Below are positions 26,022 to 36,600 of a stretch of DNA of 64,000 nt, one piece after another. The number at the start of each line of letters is the position of its first letter. The first letter of the stretch is position 1. Both the position numbers and the translations under genes were made by a program. The DNA comes from Paenibacillus arenilitoris (GTDB taxonomy: Bacteria; Bacillota; Bacilli; Paenibacillales; Paenibacillaceae): positions 1-64,000 of the forward strand of contig NZ_JACXIY010000001.1 of NCBI RefSeq assembly GCF_014705655.1, read 5' to 3'. Below the pieces are notes generated by a model. The model was given only the letters and a program-made list of their open reading frames with translations, had not been told where the DNA came from and did not search any database.

Positions 26022-27179
26022 GTGAAGCTGGTCATCGCGGACGATGAAATCGGCATTGTCCTAGGTTTGCAAAAAATAATCGGAAAATATTTGCCGGCAT
26101 GCGAGGTTGTCGGAACGGCTATGAACGGGATCGAAGGCGCGAAAGTCGTGCGAGAGTTGAAGCCGGACATTGTCATGACCGATATTCGAATGCCGCAGTC
26201 CGACGGATTAGAGATGATCGGTCTCCTGAAGGCTGAGGGGTGCAAAGCCAAGTTTATTATTTTGAGCGGATACGCGGAATTTGAATATGCGAAAAGGGGA
26301 ATCGAGCTGGGCGTCAAATTTTTTATTAACAAACCGGTTGAAGAGGAAGAGCTGCAGGCTTGCGTCTACAAAGTGATGGAGGAGATTGAACGGGAGCGCA
26401 GGCAGACAAAGCAATTTAATGAGCTGATGCTGAAGGAGATTGCGGAAGGCGGGTATGAACCGAACGCCCATGATCACTTCCTTGTGCATATGCTCTCCTT
26501 CCCGCTGGCGCATCATCGCTTCGTTGCGGCATTGGCTGAGATGAATGAAGCGGCGGACAATATGACGATTGACCCCCTATCCGCTATTATGGAAATGCTC
26601 GGAACGGAGCTCGCGATGTATAGTCATATCAAAATCTTCCGATACGAAGAGCGAAGGCTGGCCATCATCATAGCCGATCCCCATCCGGCCGCGTCTCTGC
26701 TGTCTCAAGCGCTTCAACGAGCGCGAGTGAGGATCGAGAGCCGCTTGAACATCAAGTTGACGGTGGCCGTCGGACGAGAATATGACAGCATACGCGGCAT
26801 TCAGCGATCATTCGTCGAGGCGATGGAAGCGCTCAGTTCCGCCATACCGAAGAAACGGGACATCATTGCCGAAGTTAAAGGCTATATGGCGGAGCATTAC
26901 GGAGAAAATATTACGCTAGCGGATTTGGCCGGCCGGTTTTATATTAATCCGAATTATCTTAGCCAGCTGTTCAAAGAGAAGACCGGCGACACGTATTTAA
27001 GTGTTTTACTGCATATTCGCATGAACAAAGCCAAGGAGCTGCTGGAGAAATCCGATTTGAAGGTATACGAAATTTGCCAGAAGGTCGGGTATGCGGATAC
27101 GGGCTACTTCAGCAAGCTGTTCGAACGGACAGTCGGCTGCACGCCGACCGAATATCGCAATCGATCCAGTCAGCGCTAG
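26022..27179 (+). CDS. YesN-type response regulator with AraC HTH (module 2)
   Basis: Response regulator of 385 residues, shorter than the regulators of the other two modules (545 and 518) because the linker between domains is reduced. The receiver domain carries D54 in TDIRMP; the AraC-type double helix-turn-helix is at the C-terminus (FYINPNYLSQLFKEKTG, then VGYADTGYFSKLFER). GTG 26022 follows AAAGGGAGG. It probably activates the importer operon at 27368. Confidence 0.93.
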   Translation: MKLVIADDEIGIVLGLQKIIGKYLPACEVVGTAMNGIEGAKVVRELKPDIVMTDIRMPQSDGLEMIGLLKAEGCKAKFIILSGYAEFEYAKRGIELGVKFFINKPVEEEELQACVYKVMEEIERERRQTKQFNELMLKEIAEGGYEPNAHDHFLVHMLSFPLAHHRFVAALAEMNEAADNMTIDPLSAIMEMLGTELAMYSHIKIFRYEERRLAIIIADPHPAASLLSQALQRARVRIESRLNIKLTVAVGREYDSIRGIQRSFVEAMEALSSAIPKKRDIIAEVKGYMAEHYGENITLADLAGRFYINPNYLSQLFKEKTGDTYLSVLLHIRMNKAKELLEKSDLKVYEICQKVGYADTGYFSKLFERTVGCTPTEYRNRSSQR

Positions 27180-27188
27180 CGATATAGA

Positions 27189-27221
27189 CCTCCCCCGGTT
27201 CGCGCCGGAGGGAGTTTTTTT
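27189..27221 (+). terminator. Intrinsic terminator after the module 2 regulator
   Basis: CTCCCCCGG (27190-27198) pairs with CCGGAGGGAG (27205-27214) with one bulged A, followed by seven T residues (27215-27221). A classic strong terminator. Confidence 0.92.
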
Positions 27222-27302
27222 CGTTGAAAATCTAAAAAATGACCCGGTCTAAACTACAGAATGTCCCTGTGTCATTTCCACAATAAAGCGTTATCATTAT
27301 CC

Positions 27303-27317
27303 ATGTAAACGAATTCA
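27303..27317 (+). promoter_or_regulatory. cre site upstream of the module 2 importer
   Basis: ATGTAAACGAATTCA matches the CcpA operator consensus WTGNAANCGNWNNCW at all fixed positions. It lies 51 nt before ATG 27368, close to a possible -10 TATCAT at 27292-27297. Carbon catabolite repression of the importer and lyase genes is likely. Confidence 0.65.
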
Positions 27318-27367
27318 AGCAGCTGCTCGGAATTAGTGGAAAATAGAGATAGGGGAGTGGAAGCCAT

Positions 27368-28345
27368 ATGACGCAAGGCCAAACGCCGACTGTCGGACAA
27401 CTGAAGCAGATAATAAGAAAGCGCTTGCGGTCTGGACGGTTAGTTGCGGGACTGTTGCACAACATGAGAAAGTATTGGCCGCTTTATGCCATGGCGTTGC
27501 CTGGAATCGCGTTTTTAGTTATTTTCAAATACGTTCCATTGCTGGGCTCGGTCATCGCCTTACAAGATTATTCCGTATTCAGAGGGCTGCAGGATAGTCC
27601 ATGGGTGGGGTTCAAACATTTCGAAACGCTGTTTCGTTATCCCGATTTCCAGCGGGTGCTCGTCAATACGTTACTATTGGGCGCTCTGAAAACGATTCTG
27701 GCATTTCCGATACCTGTCATGCTGGCGCTTATGATCAACGAAGTGCGGCACGCGCTCGTGAAGAAAGGCATTCAAACGGCGCTATACATTCCTCACTTCC
27801 TCTCGTGGGTTATCGTCGGCGGCATTGTGTTCGATGTATTCGCGATTAGCGGATTGTTCAACATCGTCATCGGCTGGTTCGGCTATGATCCCGTGCTGGT
27901 TATGCAGGATAGCCGATTCTTCCGTGCCGTGTATGTCATTACGGGCATATGGAGAGACGCCGGATGGGGAACGATTGTGTATATGGCGGCGATCAGCGCG
28001 ATCGATCCGCAGCTGTACGAGTCGGCGATGATGGACGGCGCTTCCAAGTGGAAGCAAATGCTATATGTCACGCTGCCGCTCCTTATGCCGACGATCCTGA
28101 TCCTCTTCCTGCTGGATATCGGCAATTTCATGGAACTCGGCTTCGATCATGTCTTTAACTTGCTAACGCCGATGACCTACAGCGTAGGCGATATTCTTGA
28201 TACGTATGTATTCCGTACGGGCATTCAGCAAGCGCAATACAGCTTCGCGACGGCGGTCGGATTGTTCCAGTCGGTCATCGGATTTATTCTGGTGCACACC
28301 TTCAATCGGATGTCGAGAAAAATATCGGATGGAGGGCTGTGGTAA
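27368..28345 (+). CDS. LplB-type ABC sugar permease (module 2, first subunit)
   Basis: CUT1-type importer permease, 325 residues with six transmembrane helices after a basic N-terminal extension of about 35 residues. The EAA loop is LYESAMMDGASKWKQM. It overlaps the following permease gene by a single base (TAATG). GGGGAGTGG precedes the start. It is paralogous to the permeases at 3690 and 50033. Confidence 0.92.
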   Translation: MTQGQTPTVGQLKQIIRKRLRSGRLVAGLLHNMRKYWPLYAMALPGIAFLVIFKYVPLLGSVIALQDYSVFRGLQDSPWVGFKHFETLFRYPDFQRVLVNTLLLGALKTILAFPIPVMLALMINEVRHALVKKGIQTALYIPHFLSWVIVGGIVFDVFAISGLFNIVIGWFGYDPVLVMQDSRFFRAVYVITGIWRDAGWGTIVYMAAISAIDPQLYESAMMDGASKWKQMLYVTLPLLMPTILILFLLDIGNFMELGFDHVFNLLTPMTYSVGDILDTYVFRTGIQQAQYSFATAVGLFQSVIGFILVHTFNRMSRKISDGGLW

Positions 28346-29214
28346 TGGTATTCGAATCCAGAGGAGAAAAAGTATTCCGATTTGCGATCCTGATCGTGCT
28401 CGGCTTGCTGTCCGTGATCGCCTTGCTGCCGCTGCTGTCGGTCATTTCCGTGTCGTTCAGCTCCGGCTGGGTGGTCGATTTGAACCAGGTTACGATCTGG
28501 CCCAAAGCGTTTACGTTCGATTCCTGGCAGTATATGATTGATCGGCCGGATCTGTGGCGTTCGTTCTTCCTGACGTTGATTACGACCTTAATCGGCACGC
28601 TGCTTGCTCTGCTCGTCACGGCGATGCTGGCCTATCCGCTGGCCAAGAAAGAATTTATGATTGGCGGCATTCTGATGGTCGGCGTCGTCATTACGATGGT
28701 GTTCAAAGCGCCGATTGTCCCTTATTTTCTGACCGTGAGGAGCATAGGGCTTTACGACAATCCTCTGGTGCTGATCGTTCCGCATATTTTGAACCCGTTT
28801 AATTTGATTATCATGAGAACCTTCTTCAAGCAGTTTCCAAAAGAACTGGAGGAAGCGGCGTTTATGGAAGGCAGCGGGTATTTCAGATTGTTGTTCAGCT
28901 TTGTGCTTCCGCTTTCCAAGGCGGTGCTTGCAACGCTTGCGTTATTTTATGGTGTTGTGCTGTGGAATCAATTCCAGCATCCGTTGTTTTTTATAACCGA
29001 TACGGACTGGTATCCGCTTCAGATCAAGATCAGGCAATTTATTACCGATCCGAATGAAATGCCTTTCCTGGCTTCCAGGCAGGAGGTCAATTACAATGAA
29101 CGGACGCTCCGTTCCGCTACGGTCGTGTTTGCGATCATTCCGGTCATTCTCGTCTATCCGTTTTTGCAGAAGTATTTTGTGAAAGGCGCGATGATCGGTT
29201 CGGTCAAAGGTTAA
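28345..29214 (+). CDS. YtcP/LplC-type ABC sugar permease (module 2, second subunit)
   Basis: Second CUT1-type permease, 289 residues, with EAA motif LEEAAFMEGSGYFRLL and family C-terminus QKYFVKGAMIGSVKG. ATG 28345 is chosen because GGAGGG at 28330-28335 is at the right distance; the frame is open two codons upstream. The region near residues 232-240 (NEMPFLASRQ) replaces the longer segment of the module 1 paralogue. Confidence 0.92.
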   Translation: MVFESRGEKVFRFAILIVLGLLSVIALLPLLSVISVSFSSGWVVDLNQVTIWPKAFTFDSWQYMIDRPDLWRSFFLTLITTLIGTLLALLVTAMLAYPLAKKEFMIGGILMVGVVITMVFKAPIVPYFLTVRSIGLYDNPLVLIVPHILNPFNLIIMRTFFKQFPKELEEAAFMEGSGYFRLLFSFVLPLSKAVLATLALFYGVVLWNQFQHPLFFITDTDWYPLQIKIRQFITDPNEMPFLASRQEVNYNERTLRSATVVFAIIPVILVYPFLQKYFVKGAMIGSVKG

Positions 29215-29283
29215 TCTCACTTTGGTTTAAGGGCTGTTTGAAGGCTTTTAAATAGTCAAAACTCATCAGAGGGGGCATCTGAA

Positions 29284-30885
29284 ATGGCAACAAAAAAATG
29301 GGGGACGCTTGTGATCGCCGCTTCATTGACGTTATTGATGCTTGCAGGCTGCGCGCAGAACAACGGCAACGCAAACGGCAACACGAGCGGCAATACGCAA
29401 GAGGCGAACAACACGCCGTCCGCAACCGAAGCCGTGGAGGAAATGATTGATCTGGTCGTATGGAATACAAACCTTGGATTTAAGCCGATCGAGAAGGGAA
29501 GTCAGCTGTACGAGCTTTACAAGGACGTGCTTGGCGTTGGCGTTATTCATCCGTATGTGGAATGGAACGGAGGAACGGCCTACCTGAATCAGCTTAATCT
29601 GAAGATCGCGGCCAACGAAATGCCGGATTTGTTCAAGCCGCAGCAAGGCATCGAAGAAAGCTTGGCCAAAAACGGCGCGATTGCCGATTTGACGGACCTG
29701 TTGCCGGAATACGCGCCAAACTTGTGGAACCTGATTCCCGAGGAAGTCTGGAATATCGTCAAGGCGAACGACCCGACCGGCAAAGGCCGGATCTATTATG
29801 TGCCCGGCGTGCTTGACTATGGCCGGACAGCTGGGCTGATTCGTCAGGATTGGCTCGATGAGCTCGGCCTTTCGATGCCGACGACGCAGGAAGAATACGT
29901 GAAGGTGCTGGAAGCGTTCCGGGATCAAGATCCGAACGGCAACGGCCAGCGGGATGAAATTCCGACCGGAGGACGCGAGGAAGCGAGATGGATGGACCAT
30001 CTGTTCGCGATGTACGGCATTGCGATGCATGAAGGCAATCCGGATTGGGATATGTACGATGGCGAGTTGACCTACTCCGCCGTTACGCCGTATATGAAGG
30101 CGGCGCTGGCGTTTAACGCCAGGCTGTATAAGGAGGGATTGCTCGATCCGGAGACGCTCCTGAACAACAAGGCGCAATGGGACGGCAAGATCGACGCGAA
30201 CCGGGTAGGGAGTTACTTCCACTGGGCGGAATCCGTCGGCGGACATCTGGAGACGATCCAGGCGAACGCCGGCGTCAAAGGCGACTTCGCCGTACTGCCG
30301 GTACCTAAGGTTGAAGGCTACGAAGGATTCTACACGGCCAAGCGATTCCAGGGACCGGTCTGGGTTGTGAAAAATAACAAGGACGAGAAAAAGCTAATGG
30401 CGACCTTGAAGCTGCTGAACAACTTGTACGACACGAACAATTGGGAGAAGCTGTTCTACGGTGTTGAAGGCATGCATCATGTGATGAACAACGGCAAGCC
30501 ATCGACGCTGCCGGAAGACAAGAGCACGATGGAGAACAAGGTATTCGCGCCGCACAACGACTTCGATACGGTAGAATTCAAGAAAAACCTGTTCAACTCG
30601 ATCGATTACGGCGACCGCAAGTGGGCGATCGATCTCAATCTGCGGAATATGGACGAAAATGTGAAGTATATCAAAACGATTGCGGGCGACGGACTGCCCG
30701 CCAGCATCTACGAAGGATTCGCGGATATTAATAACCGTACGCTGTACGTGGAGTACGCGACCAAAATTATTCTCGGACAATTCTCCATCGACAAATTCGA
30801 TGAGTTCGTGGAAAAATGGTACGCCTCCGGCGGCGAAGAAGTGACGAAACGCGCCAGAGAATGGTATGCCAAAACGAATGGCTAA
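29284..30885 (+). CDS. Extracellular sugar-binding lipoprotein (module 2)
   Basis: Solute-binding lipoprotein of 533 residues with lipobox LMLAGC (Cys23), an Asn/Gly/Thr-rich linker and the family 1 solute-binding fold. Motif DPNGNGQRDEIPTGG resembles a calcium-binding loop often seen in these proteins. AGAGGGGGC precedes ATG 29284. It is the last gene of the importer and is followed by a hairpin before the giant lyase gene, so the lyase is probably in the same regulon. Oligosaccharides released by the lyase are the natural guess for the substrate. Confidence 0.92.
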   Translation: MATKKWGTLVIAASLTLLMLAGCAQNNGNANGNTSGNTQEANNTPSATEAVEEMIDLVVWNTNLGFKPIEKGSQLYELYKDVLGVGVIHPYVEWNGGTAYLNQLNLKIAANEMPDLFKPQQGIEESLAKNGAIADLTDLLPEYAPNLWNLIPEEVWNIVKANDPTGKGRIYYVPGVLDYGRTAGLIRQDWLDELGLSMPTTQEEYVKVLEAFRDQDPNGNGQRDEIPTGGREEARWMDHLFAMYGIAMHEGNPDWDMYDGELTYSAVTPYMKAALAFNARLYKEGLLDPETLLNNKAQWDGKIDANRVGSYFHWAESVGGHLETIQANAGVKGDFAVLPVPKVEGYEGFYTAKRFQGPVWVVKNNKDEKKLMATLKLLNNLYDTNNWEKLFYGVEGMHHVMNNGKPSTLPEDKSTMENKVFAPHNDFDTVEFKKNLFNSIDYGDRKWAIDLNLRNMDENVKYIKTIAGDGLPASIYEGFADINNRTLYVEYATKIILGQFSIDKFDEFVEKWYASGGEEVTKRAREWYAKTNG

Positions 30886-30910
30886 AGGTTGAAGATATCT
30901 CAGCAAGAAG

Positions 30911-30950
30911 AGGCAGTCCAGTATGGAACAGGGCTGCCTTTCTTCATTTG
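30911..30950 (+). terminator. Hairpin between the module 2 binding protein and the lyase gene
   Basis: AGGCAGTCC (30911-30919) pairs with GGGCTGCCT (30931-30939), including one G-T pair, followed by TTCTTCATTTG. It may terminate most transcripts and reduce lyase expression relative to the importer. Confidence 0.6.
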
Positions 30951-30984
30951 CCTTTTTCAAATCATACCTGAAGGAGGAATGGAA

Positions 30985-33648
30985 ATGTCATTACGCGTTA
31001 TTCGAAGAACAGCTATCGTACTGGTACTAACGCTGATCGGTCAGCTGCTGATCGAGCTCGCCGCACCGATCGCGCCTGTCGCGATGGCTGCAGAACAGCG
31101 CTATACGGTGTATACGTCGAAGGATGGCTTCGTGCGGAGATCCAATCCATCGAGTCCCGTGCCGGATTACAGCAGCATGCCTTATGGAGGCGAAGCGGCC
31201 AAGACGGGCTACTTGCAAGTGAAGGAAAGCAATACGACCTCGCCGAGAGAGGCCTATCTTCAATTTGATCTTTCGGATTATCCGGAGCAAATCAGCTCCG
31301 CCACGCTCTATTTTCATGCCAATAATGGCGAGAATAATACGGCAACGGTAGAAACCAGCGTATACGGTATACATGCTTCAGCCGGCAACGACTGGGAGGA
31401 AAGCACGTTGACATGGAATAACAAGCCGGACAAGGGAGGCGGATCGATCGGCACGGTAACGATTCCAGGAGGTACGAATAAAGGCTGGGTCAGCTTGGAC
31501 GTTACCTCATTTATTCAAGAAAGACAAGCGGATGACAAAATAGCCACCTTTGCCGTGGCAGGCGGCAACGCGCTTATCCGTATAGAATCAAGCACAACCT
31601 ACCTTAATGACAGCAACGGCAAACCGGCTAAGCCTTACATGGTCATACAAGGTACGCCAGCGCTGAAATCGGTGGAGCTAACAGCGGACAAAACTTCACT
31701 TGGTCTGCATCAAACGGCCAATCTGTCCGTCAAGGGAACAATGGATACGAATAGTCCAGCCGATTTGTCCCGGGCGACTTTGCATTATTCCAGCGACAAT
31801 CCGGCCATCGCATTCAGCGATCCTTCGATCGGTACGGCGACTGCGGCTGGGGAAGGGACGGCTAATGTTAAGGTCGAGGTAACGCTGGATGGGGTAACGC
31901 GCACGGCAGTGCGGACGCTCACGGTGGACGGAACGCCGCCGGCGGAGGTTGCCGAAATCCAGGACGGCATCGATAATGGCGAATTCACGCTGACATGGAC
32001 GGATCCGAGCGATGAAGATCTTGAAAATGTAAGCGTGTACAATGGTGATCAGCTGCTTGGGACAGTGCCCAAAGGCGAACAATCGCTAATTATTGCCGGT
32101 TTAACCAACGGACAAACTTACTCGCTTACGATCAGAACGATGGACAGCGCCGGCAACGAGTCATCTGGCGTTGTTCACTCGATCGAATACGAGCAGCCCA
32201 ATGTGCTGATGGAGGTTGCGGCAACGGCAAGCCAGCCGGCGGTCAGGACCGGTCGGACAGTGACCGTAACGGTAAGCGGCGTCATGAGCGACGGCACGAC
32301 TGCCGACCTTGACGGAGCGGCTATCTTGTATGAAAGCAGCAGCAACCGTCTTGTATTCGCGGACAGTTCGTCGCATGTAGCGGAGGCTATGTTTGCGGGA
32401 CCGGCTTACGTTACGGCGCGAGTGACGCTTGACGGAGTCACCAGGCAATCGGCGCCTGTTCTGGTGCGGGTACTGAGCGAAGTGGGAGACGAGTTCGACC
32501 GACTGCGCAACAAATATGCGGCGAAGTTTACCGGATACGATCCGGACGACCCGTATGACCTATCCGATCCGTATATTAGCTCCTATATTCAAAGTCAGGA
32601 CGAACTGGCCAAGGGCTACTGGAACGCATTGAACAAAACGGCTTATGGCTGGGACGATTTGACTTCGACGACCGCAACCGCGCAGCTCTCGACATTGACA
32701 AGCCGCCTCAGAACGATGTCGAGACAGTGGGCGTCCTATGGATCCGTCTATTATCAGAACGAATCGTTGCTTCATGACATCATCGAAACGTGGAATACCT
32801 TTTACGACACGCGTTATAACGAAACGATGGCCAAATTTGGCAATTGGTTCGACTTGCAGGTCCACGTCCCGAACAACTTCCATGACTCCATCTCGGCGAT
32901 TTACGAGGCGGTGCCGTTCAGCGAGCATCCGGATTTGGTCGAGAAGATGCATAGAGCGATCGATCACTTCGTGCCGTCGATTGGACTTACGGGCGCCAAC
33001 CGGGTCTACTTGAGCAAAGTGATGATTCTCAGAGGCATCATTGGCAAGGACGGAGACAAAATACAGGAGGGCTCCGGCGGGTTGTCCGCCGTATTCCGTT
33101 ACGTCCAGGATGGAGATGGCTTCTATGAAGACGGCTCCTTTATCCAGCACAGTTATTTTCCTTACGCGGGCGGTTACGGCAAAGCGCTGCTGCATGACTT
33201 GTCCGAGACGTTATGGCTGGTCAGCGGCAGCCAGTGGGATAATGACGATCCGCAGAAAGCGAATATTTTCGAGTGGTTCGCCGATACCTTCGAGCCAAAT
33301 ATGTTTAATGGGCATCTGATCGATGCCGTGAACGGCCGCGAAGTTTCCCGCACCTCGGTCTATTCGGGAAATTCCGTGCTGGGAGGTTTGCTGCTGCAGT
33401 TGGAGCTGGACGGGAACCCAAATGCGCAGCAGCAGAAAAGCGCGATCGAATACCATCTCGAGCAAGGGAATGCGGCTTTATTCATGGCCTCTTCGCCGAT
33501 ATGGTACATTCAGAAGGCCAAACAATTGATGAATGATGCTGCGATCCCGCCCTACGCTGAACCGCAAGGCAATTATTTGTTCCATAATCAGGACAATGTC
33601 GTTCATCGAGGCGTTAATTGGCTGTACAGCATCGGGATGCATTCCTAA
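30985..33648 (+). CDS. PL8-type polysaccharide lyase, 5' part ending at an in-frame stop
   Basis: Secreted lyase fragment of 887 residues. Signal peptide 1-35 (PVAMA/AE), DNRLRE-type domain about 36-225, Ig-like domain 228-312, fibronectin-III-like domain 316-400, second Ig-like domain 405-500, then the alpha-toroid of family 8 polysaccharide lyases (hyaluronate, chondroitin or xanthan lyase type). The catalytic Asn/His/Tyr appear as N672, H722 and Y731; their spacing (50 and 9) equals that of pneumococcal hyaluronate lyase (N349, H399, Y408). The frame stops at TAA 33646-33648 within a conserved motif and resumes without a shift in the next feature. AAGGAGG at 30971-30977 selects ATG 30985 over ATG 30979. 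Without the beta domains activity is doubtful. Confidence 0.85.
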   Translation: MSLRVIRRTAIVLVLTLIGQLLIELAAPIAPVAMAAEQRYTVYTSKDGFVRRSNPSSPVPDYSSMPYGGEAAKTGYLQVKESNTTSPREAYLQFDLSDYPEQISSATLYFHANNGENNTATVETSVYGIHASAGNDWEESTLTWNNKPDKGGGSIGTVTIPGGTNKGWVSLDVTSFIQERQADDKIATFAVAGGNALIRIESSTTYLNDSNGKPAKPYMVIQGTPALKSVELTADKTSLGLHQTANLSVKGTMDTNSPADLSRATLHYSSDNPAIAFSDPSIGTATAAGEGTANVKVEVTLDGVTRTAVRTLTVDGTPPAEVAEIQDGIDNGEFTLTWTDPSDEDLENVSVYNGDQLLGTVPKGEQSLIIAGLTNGQTYSLTIRTMDSAGNESSGVVHSIEYEQPNVLMEVAATASQPAVRTGRTVTVTVSGVMSDGTTADLDGAAILYESSSNRLVFADSSSHVAEAMFAGPAYVTARVTLDGVTRQSAPVLVRVLSEVGDEFDRLRNKYAAKFTGYDPDDPYDLSDPYISSYIQSQDELAKGYWNALNKTAYGWDDLTSTTATAQLSTLTSRLRTMSRQWASYGSVYYQNESLLHDIIETWNTFYDTRYNETMAKFGNWFDLQVHVPNNFHDSISAIYEAVPFSEHPDLVEKMHRAIDHFVPSIGLTGANRVYLSKVMILRGIIGKDGDKIQEGSGGLSAVFRYVQDGDGFYEDGSFIQHSYFPYAGGYGKALLHDLSETLWLVSGSQWDNDDPQKANIFEWFADTFEPNMFNGHLIDAVNGREVSRTSVYSGNSVLGGLLLQLELDGNPNAQQQKSAIEYHLEQGNAALFMASSPIWYIQKAKQLMNDAAIPPYAEPQGNYLFHNQDNVVHRGVNWLYSIGMHS

Positions 33649-33651
33649 CGG

Positions 33652-36600
33652 ATGGCCAACTTCGAAAGCATCAGCAACGAAAACCTGAAGGGCTGGTATC
33701 AGGGGGACGGGATGACGCAGCTCTACCTCGACCCGCTCGATTATTTGTCGCTGTTCTGGATCACGGTCGATCCGCATCGTCTGCCCGGCATTACGGTTGA
33801 CCGCGACGAAAACCGTCCGCCTGCGACGGCCGCCAACCGGCCGTATGTGGATATTAGCAAATATCAGGGCGACGGCGAGCTGATGGAGAACAGCTGGACC
33901 GGCGGCGTGTCTCTGGACGGGCTGTACGGAACGGCAGGCATGGATTTCAAGCAGCATCATTATTCGAATATGGATGTATCGGCCCGAAAATCGTGGTTCA
34001 TGTTCGATGATGAAATCGTCGCTTTAGGGGCGGGCATTAACAGCACCTCATCCAGAGGGATCGAGACGATCGTCGATAACAGAGCGTTGAATTCGCAAGG
34101 CGATAATGCGTTAACCGTCAATGGCGACACGAATCAAACGCCAAGCGGCCAGCAAGAGCAGCTGGAGAGCACGGAGTGGATGCATCTGGAGGGAACCGGC
34201 GGTTATGTGTTCCCGGGCGGTGCGGATGTTCAGATGCTCAGGGAAGAAAGGGCGGGCAGGTCGCAGGACATTAACGAGAAGTTTTATTATCCGGGCAACG
34301 ATTCTTTCAACAGCACGATACGTTCGTCGTTCTGGGGTTTCACGAGAGAAGACAGCTCGAATTATTCGTTTACCGGCAGCAAATTCAATTTAACCACGCA
34401 GCAAGGCAGTCTGATCGGTCCGGCCAACAATACGAACAATTTGCTGCAAACAGCCGCGCCGATCGAAGATTTTTATATTTCTACCGCTCTTGCATTTGAT
34501 CCGTCAGAGCAAGGACAGGAGGCCGGACTTATTCTGCGGAAAGATGACGATAACTACGTTTATCTATCGGTAGGAGCGGATACGGAGGGCAAGCGGATCT
34601 TTGCGGTGGGCGAGGTGAACGGAGTAACTACCGTTGCCGATTATCCGGCTCCCGCGGGAGAGAACGTTTATTTGAAAATCGACAAAAGCGGCGGCCAATA
34701 TGACTTGTACGCAAGCGCGGATGAAGCGAACCCGGGAGAGCCTCTGCATACGTTCGAGAATCCGATGGCCGGCGAGGATCGTATGAACGACGGCCTCAAG
34801 ATGGGATTGTTCGCACAGAACGGATTGGAAGAGCTGGCGGGCATTACGGCTTCCTTTGATTATTTCAGGCTCCTGCATACCCGCAATTATATGGCGGTAT
34901 GGTTCGATCATGGCGTCGATCCGGTGGATGAAGAGTACGAATATATCCTGCTGCCGAAGAAGGAAAGGGAGGAAGTGGCGGGCTACAGCGCGAATCCGGA
35001 TGCTGCCGTCTTGTCGAATACGAAGCAGATTCAGGCGGTTCGGGAATCGCAGCTTGGCATTACGGCGATCCATTTCTGGGAACGCGGCGCATTCGACGAT
35101 GTGTTGGCAAACCAGCCTTCCTCGGTGATGATGCAGGAAAGCGGCGAACAATTGAAGCTTGCCGTCTCCGACCCGACCCAGAAGAAGGAGCGAATCCGCT
35201 TTGAAATCAAACGGACGGGAACGGAAGTGCTGAGTCAGGATCCTACCGTAACCGTACTTCAGCTGTCGCCGACGATCCGGTTCGAAGTGGATGCATCCGC
35301 CGATCCCGGCGCGACGCATCAGGTCGCGTTTGCGTTCGACGAGCAAGCCGAGGTTGCCGAATTCGCCGAGCCCCAGCTGGATTCGCTTCGTTTCGACTCC
35401 GCTTATCTCGTAGCGGATCTGGGCGAAACGGCGAGACCTGAGTTAACGGCGGTACTGGATGACAACAGTACCGCGGAAGATGGGGATTATTCCGTAGACT
35501 ATTCCAGCAGCAACGAAGCCGTAGCGATTGTGGGCGCAGATGGAACGATAACCGCGATCAGTCCCGGAACCGCAACGATTACGGCAGTTGCGACGCGGGA
35601 TGGCATTACGAGATCCGCGGCTCTAGAGATTCTCGTCGCGTCCTCCGCTCCGTCAACAACGCAGGTTTTCCCGGTCATGGATACGTATATCCGTGGCGGG
35701 ATTTACGAGAATGACACTTTCGGATCCGATGTGGAATTAACGGTCAAAAATGGCGGCGCCGAAGATTACAGGGAAGCTTACTTCTCCTTTGACCTGAGTT
35801 CTATAGTCGGGAACATCGAATCCGTCAAATTTTACGCTACCGGCAAGATTGGAGAGACCAGCGGTACATTTGTCGATACGGTAATCAGGGCGATTGAAGG
35901 GAGCTGGGTTTCGACAGAAACAACCTACAGGAACAAACCGGAACTGGGCGAGGTTGTTTCAGCTCCATCACGTTACACCGTCCCGGAATCGAAGCAAAGC
36001 TTCGATATAACGGAGTATGTGAAAGATCGGCTGAAAACTTCATCCGCGATTGATCTGGCGCTTGTGCAGGATGTATCGGTCGGTCGCAGGATGTTCGTTT
36101 ATAGCATGGAAGATGCGGCTCGCAAGCCTTATCTTGAAATCGTCGCACATTCCATCGACGAAGGTGTCATACACGATTCGAGCATTTCACCGCTTGAGAC
36201 TGATTTTGACAAACAGAGCGGAGGCGAACAACATCGGGACATTGAAGTAACCGTATCCCTGATGGGCAACGAACTGGTCGAAATCCGCAATGGATCGGAG
36301 GCATTGGCCGAAGGTGTGGATTATACGGTTCTGGGCAGCCGCTATACGTTGAAGAAGGAATATTTGGCAGGTGTGGAAGAAGGGACGCTGCAGCTCACCT
36401 TCGTGTTCAGCGCAGGGGCCGATCGTCCGTTGTTCATTCGGATCGGCGATACGACTCCGCCGGAGCAAGGAGGAGGGACGGGCAGTCCGCCGGTTGTGAC
36501 GCCGCCTGTGGGTGAGCCTTATCCGTCAGAAGACGGTGTGAGGATCGAAGCAGATGGAGCTATTGATACGGTCGTTGACGGGATTATCACTTCCCGGTTT

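Noticed and set aside
33646-33648. Selenocysteine or pyrrolysine recoding of the lyase stop
   Set aside because: The stop is TAA, not TGA or TAG, and homologues have serine there; a nonsense mutation or sequencing error is far simpler.
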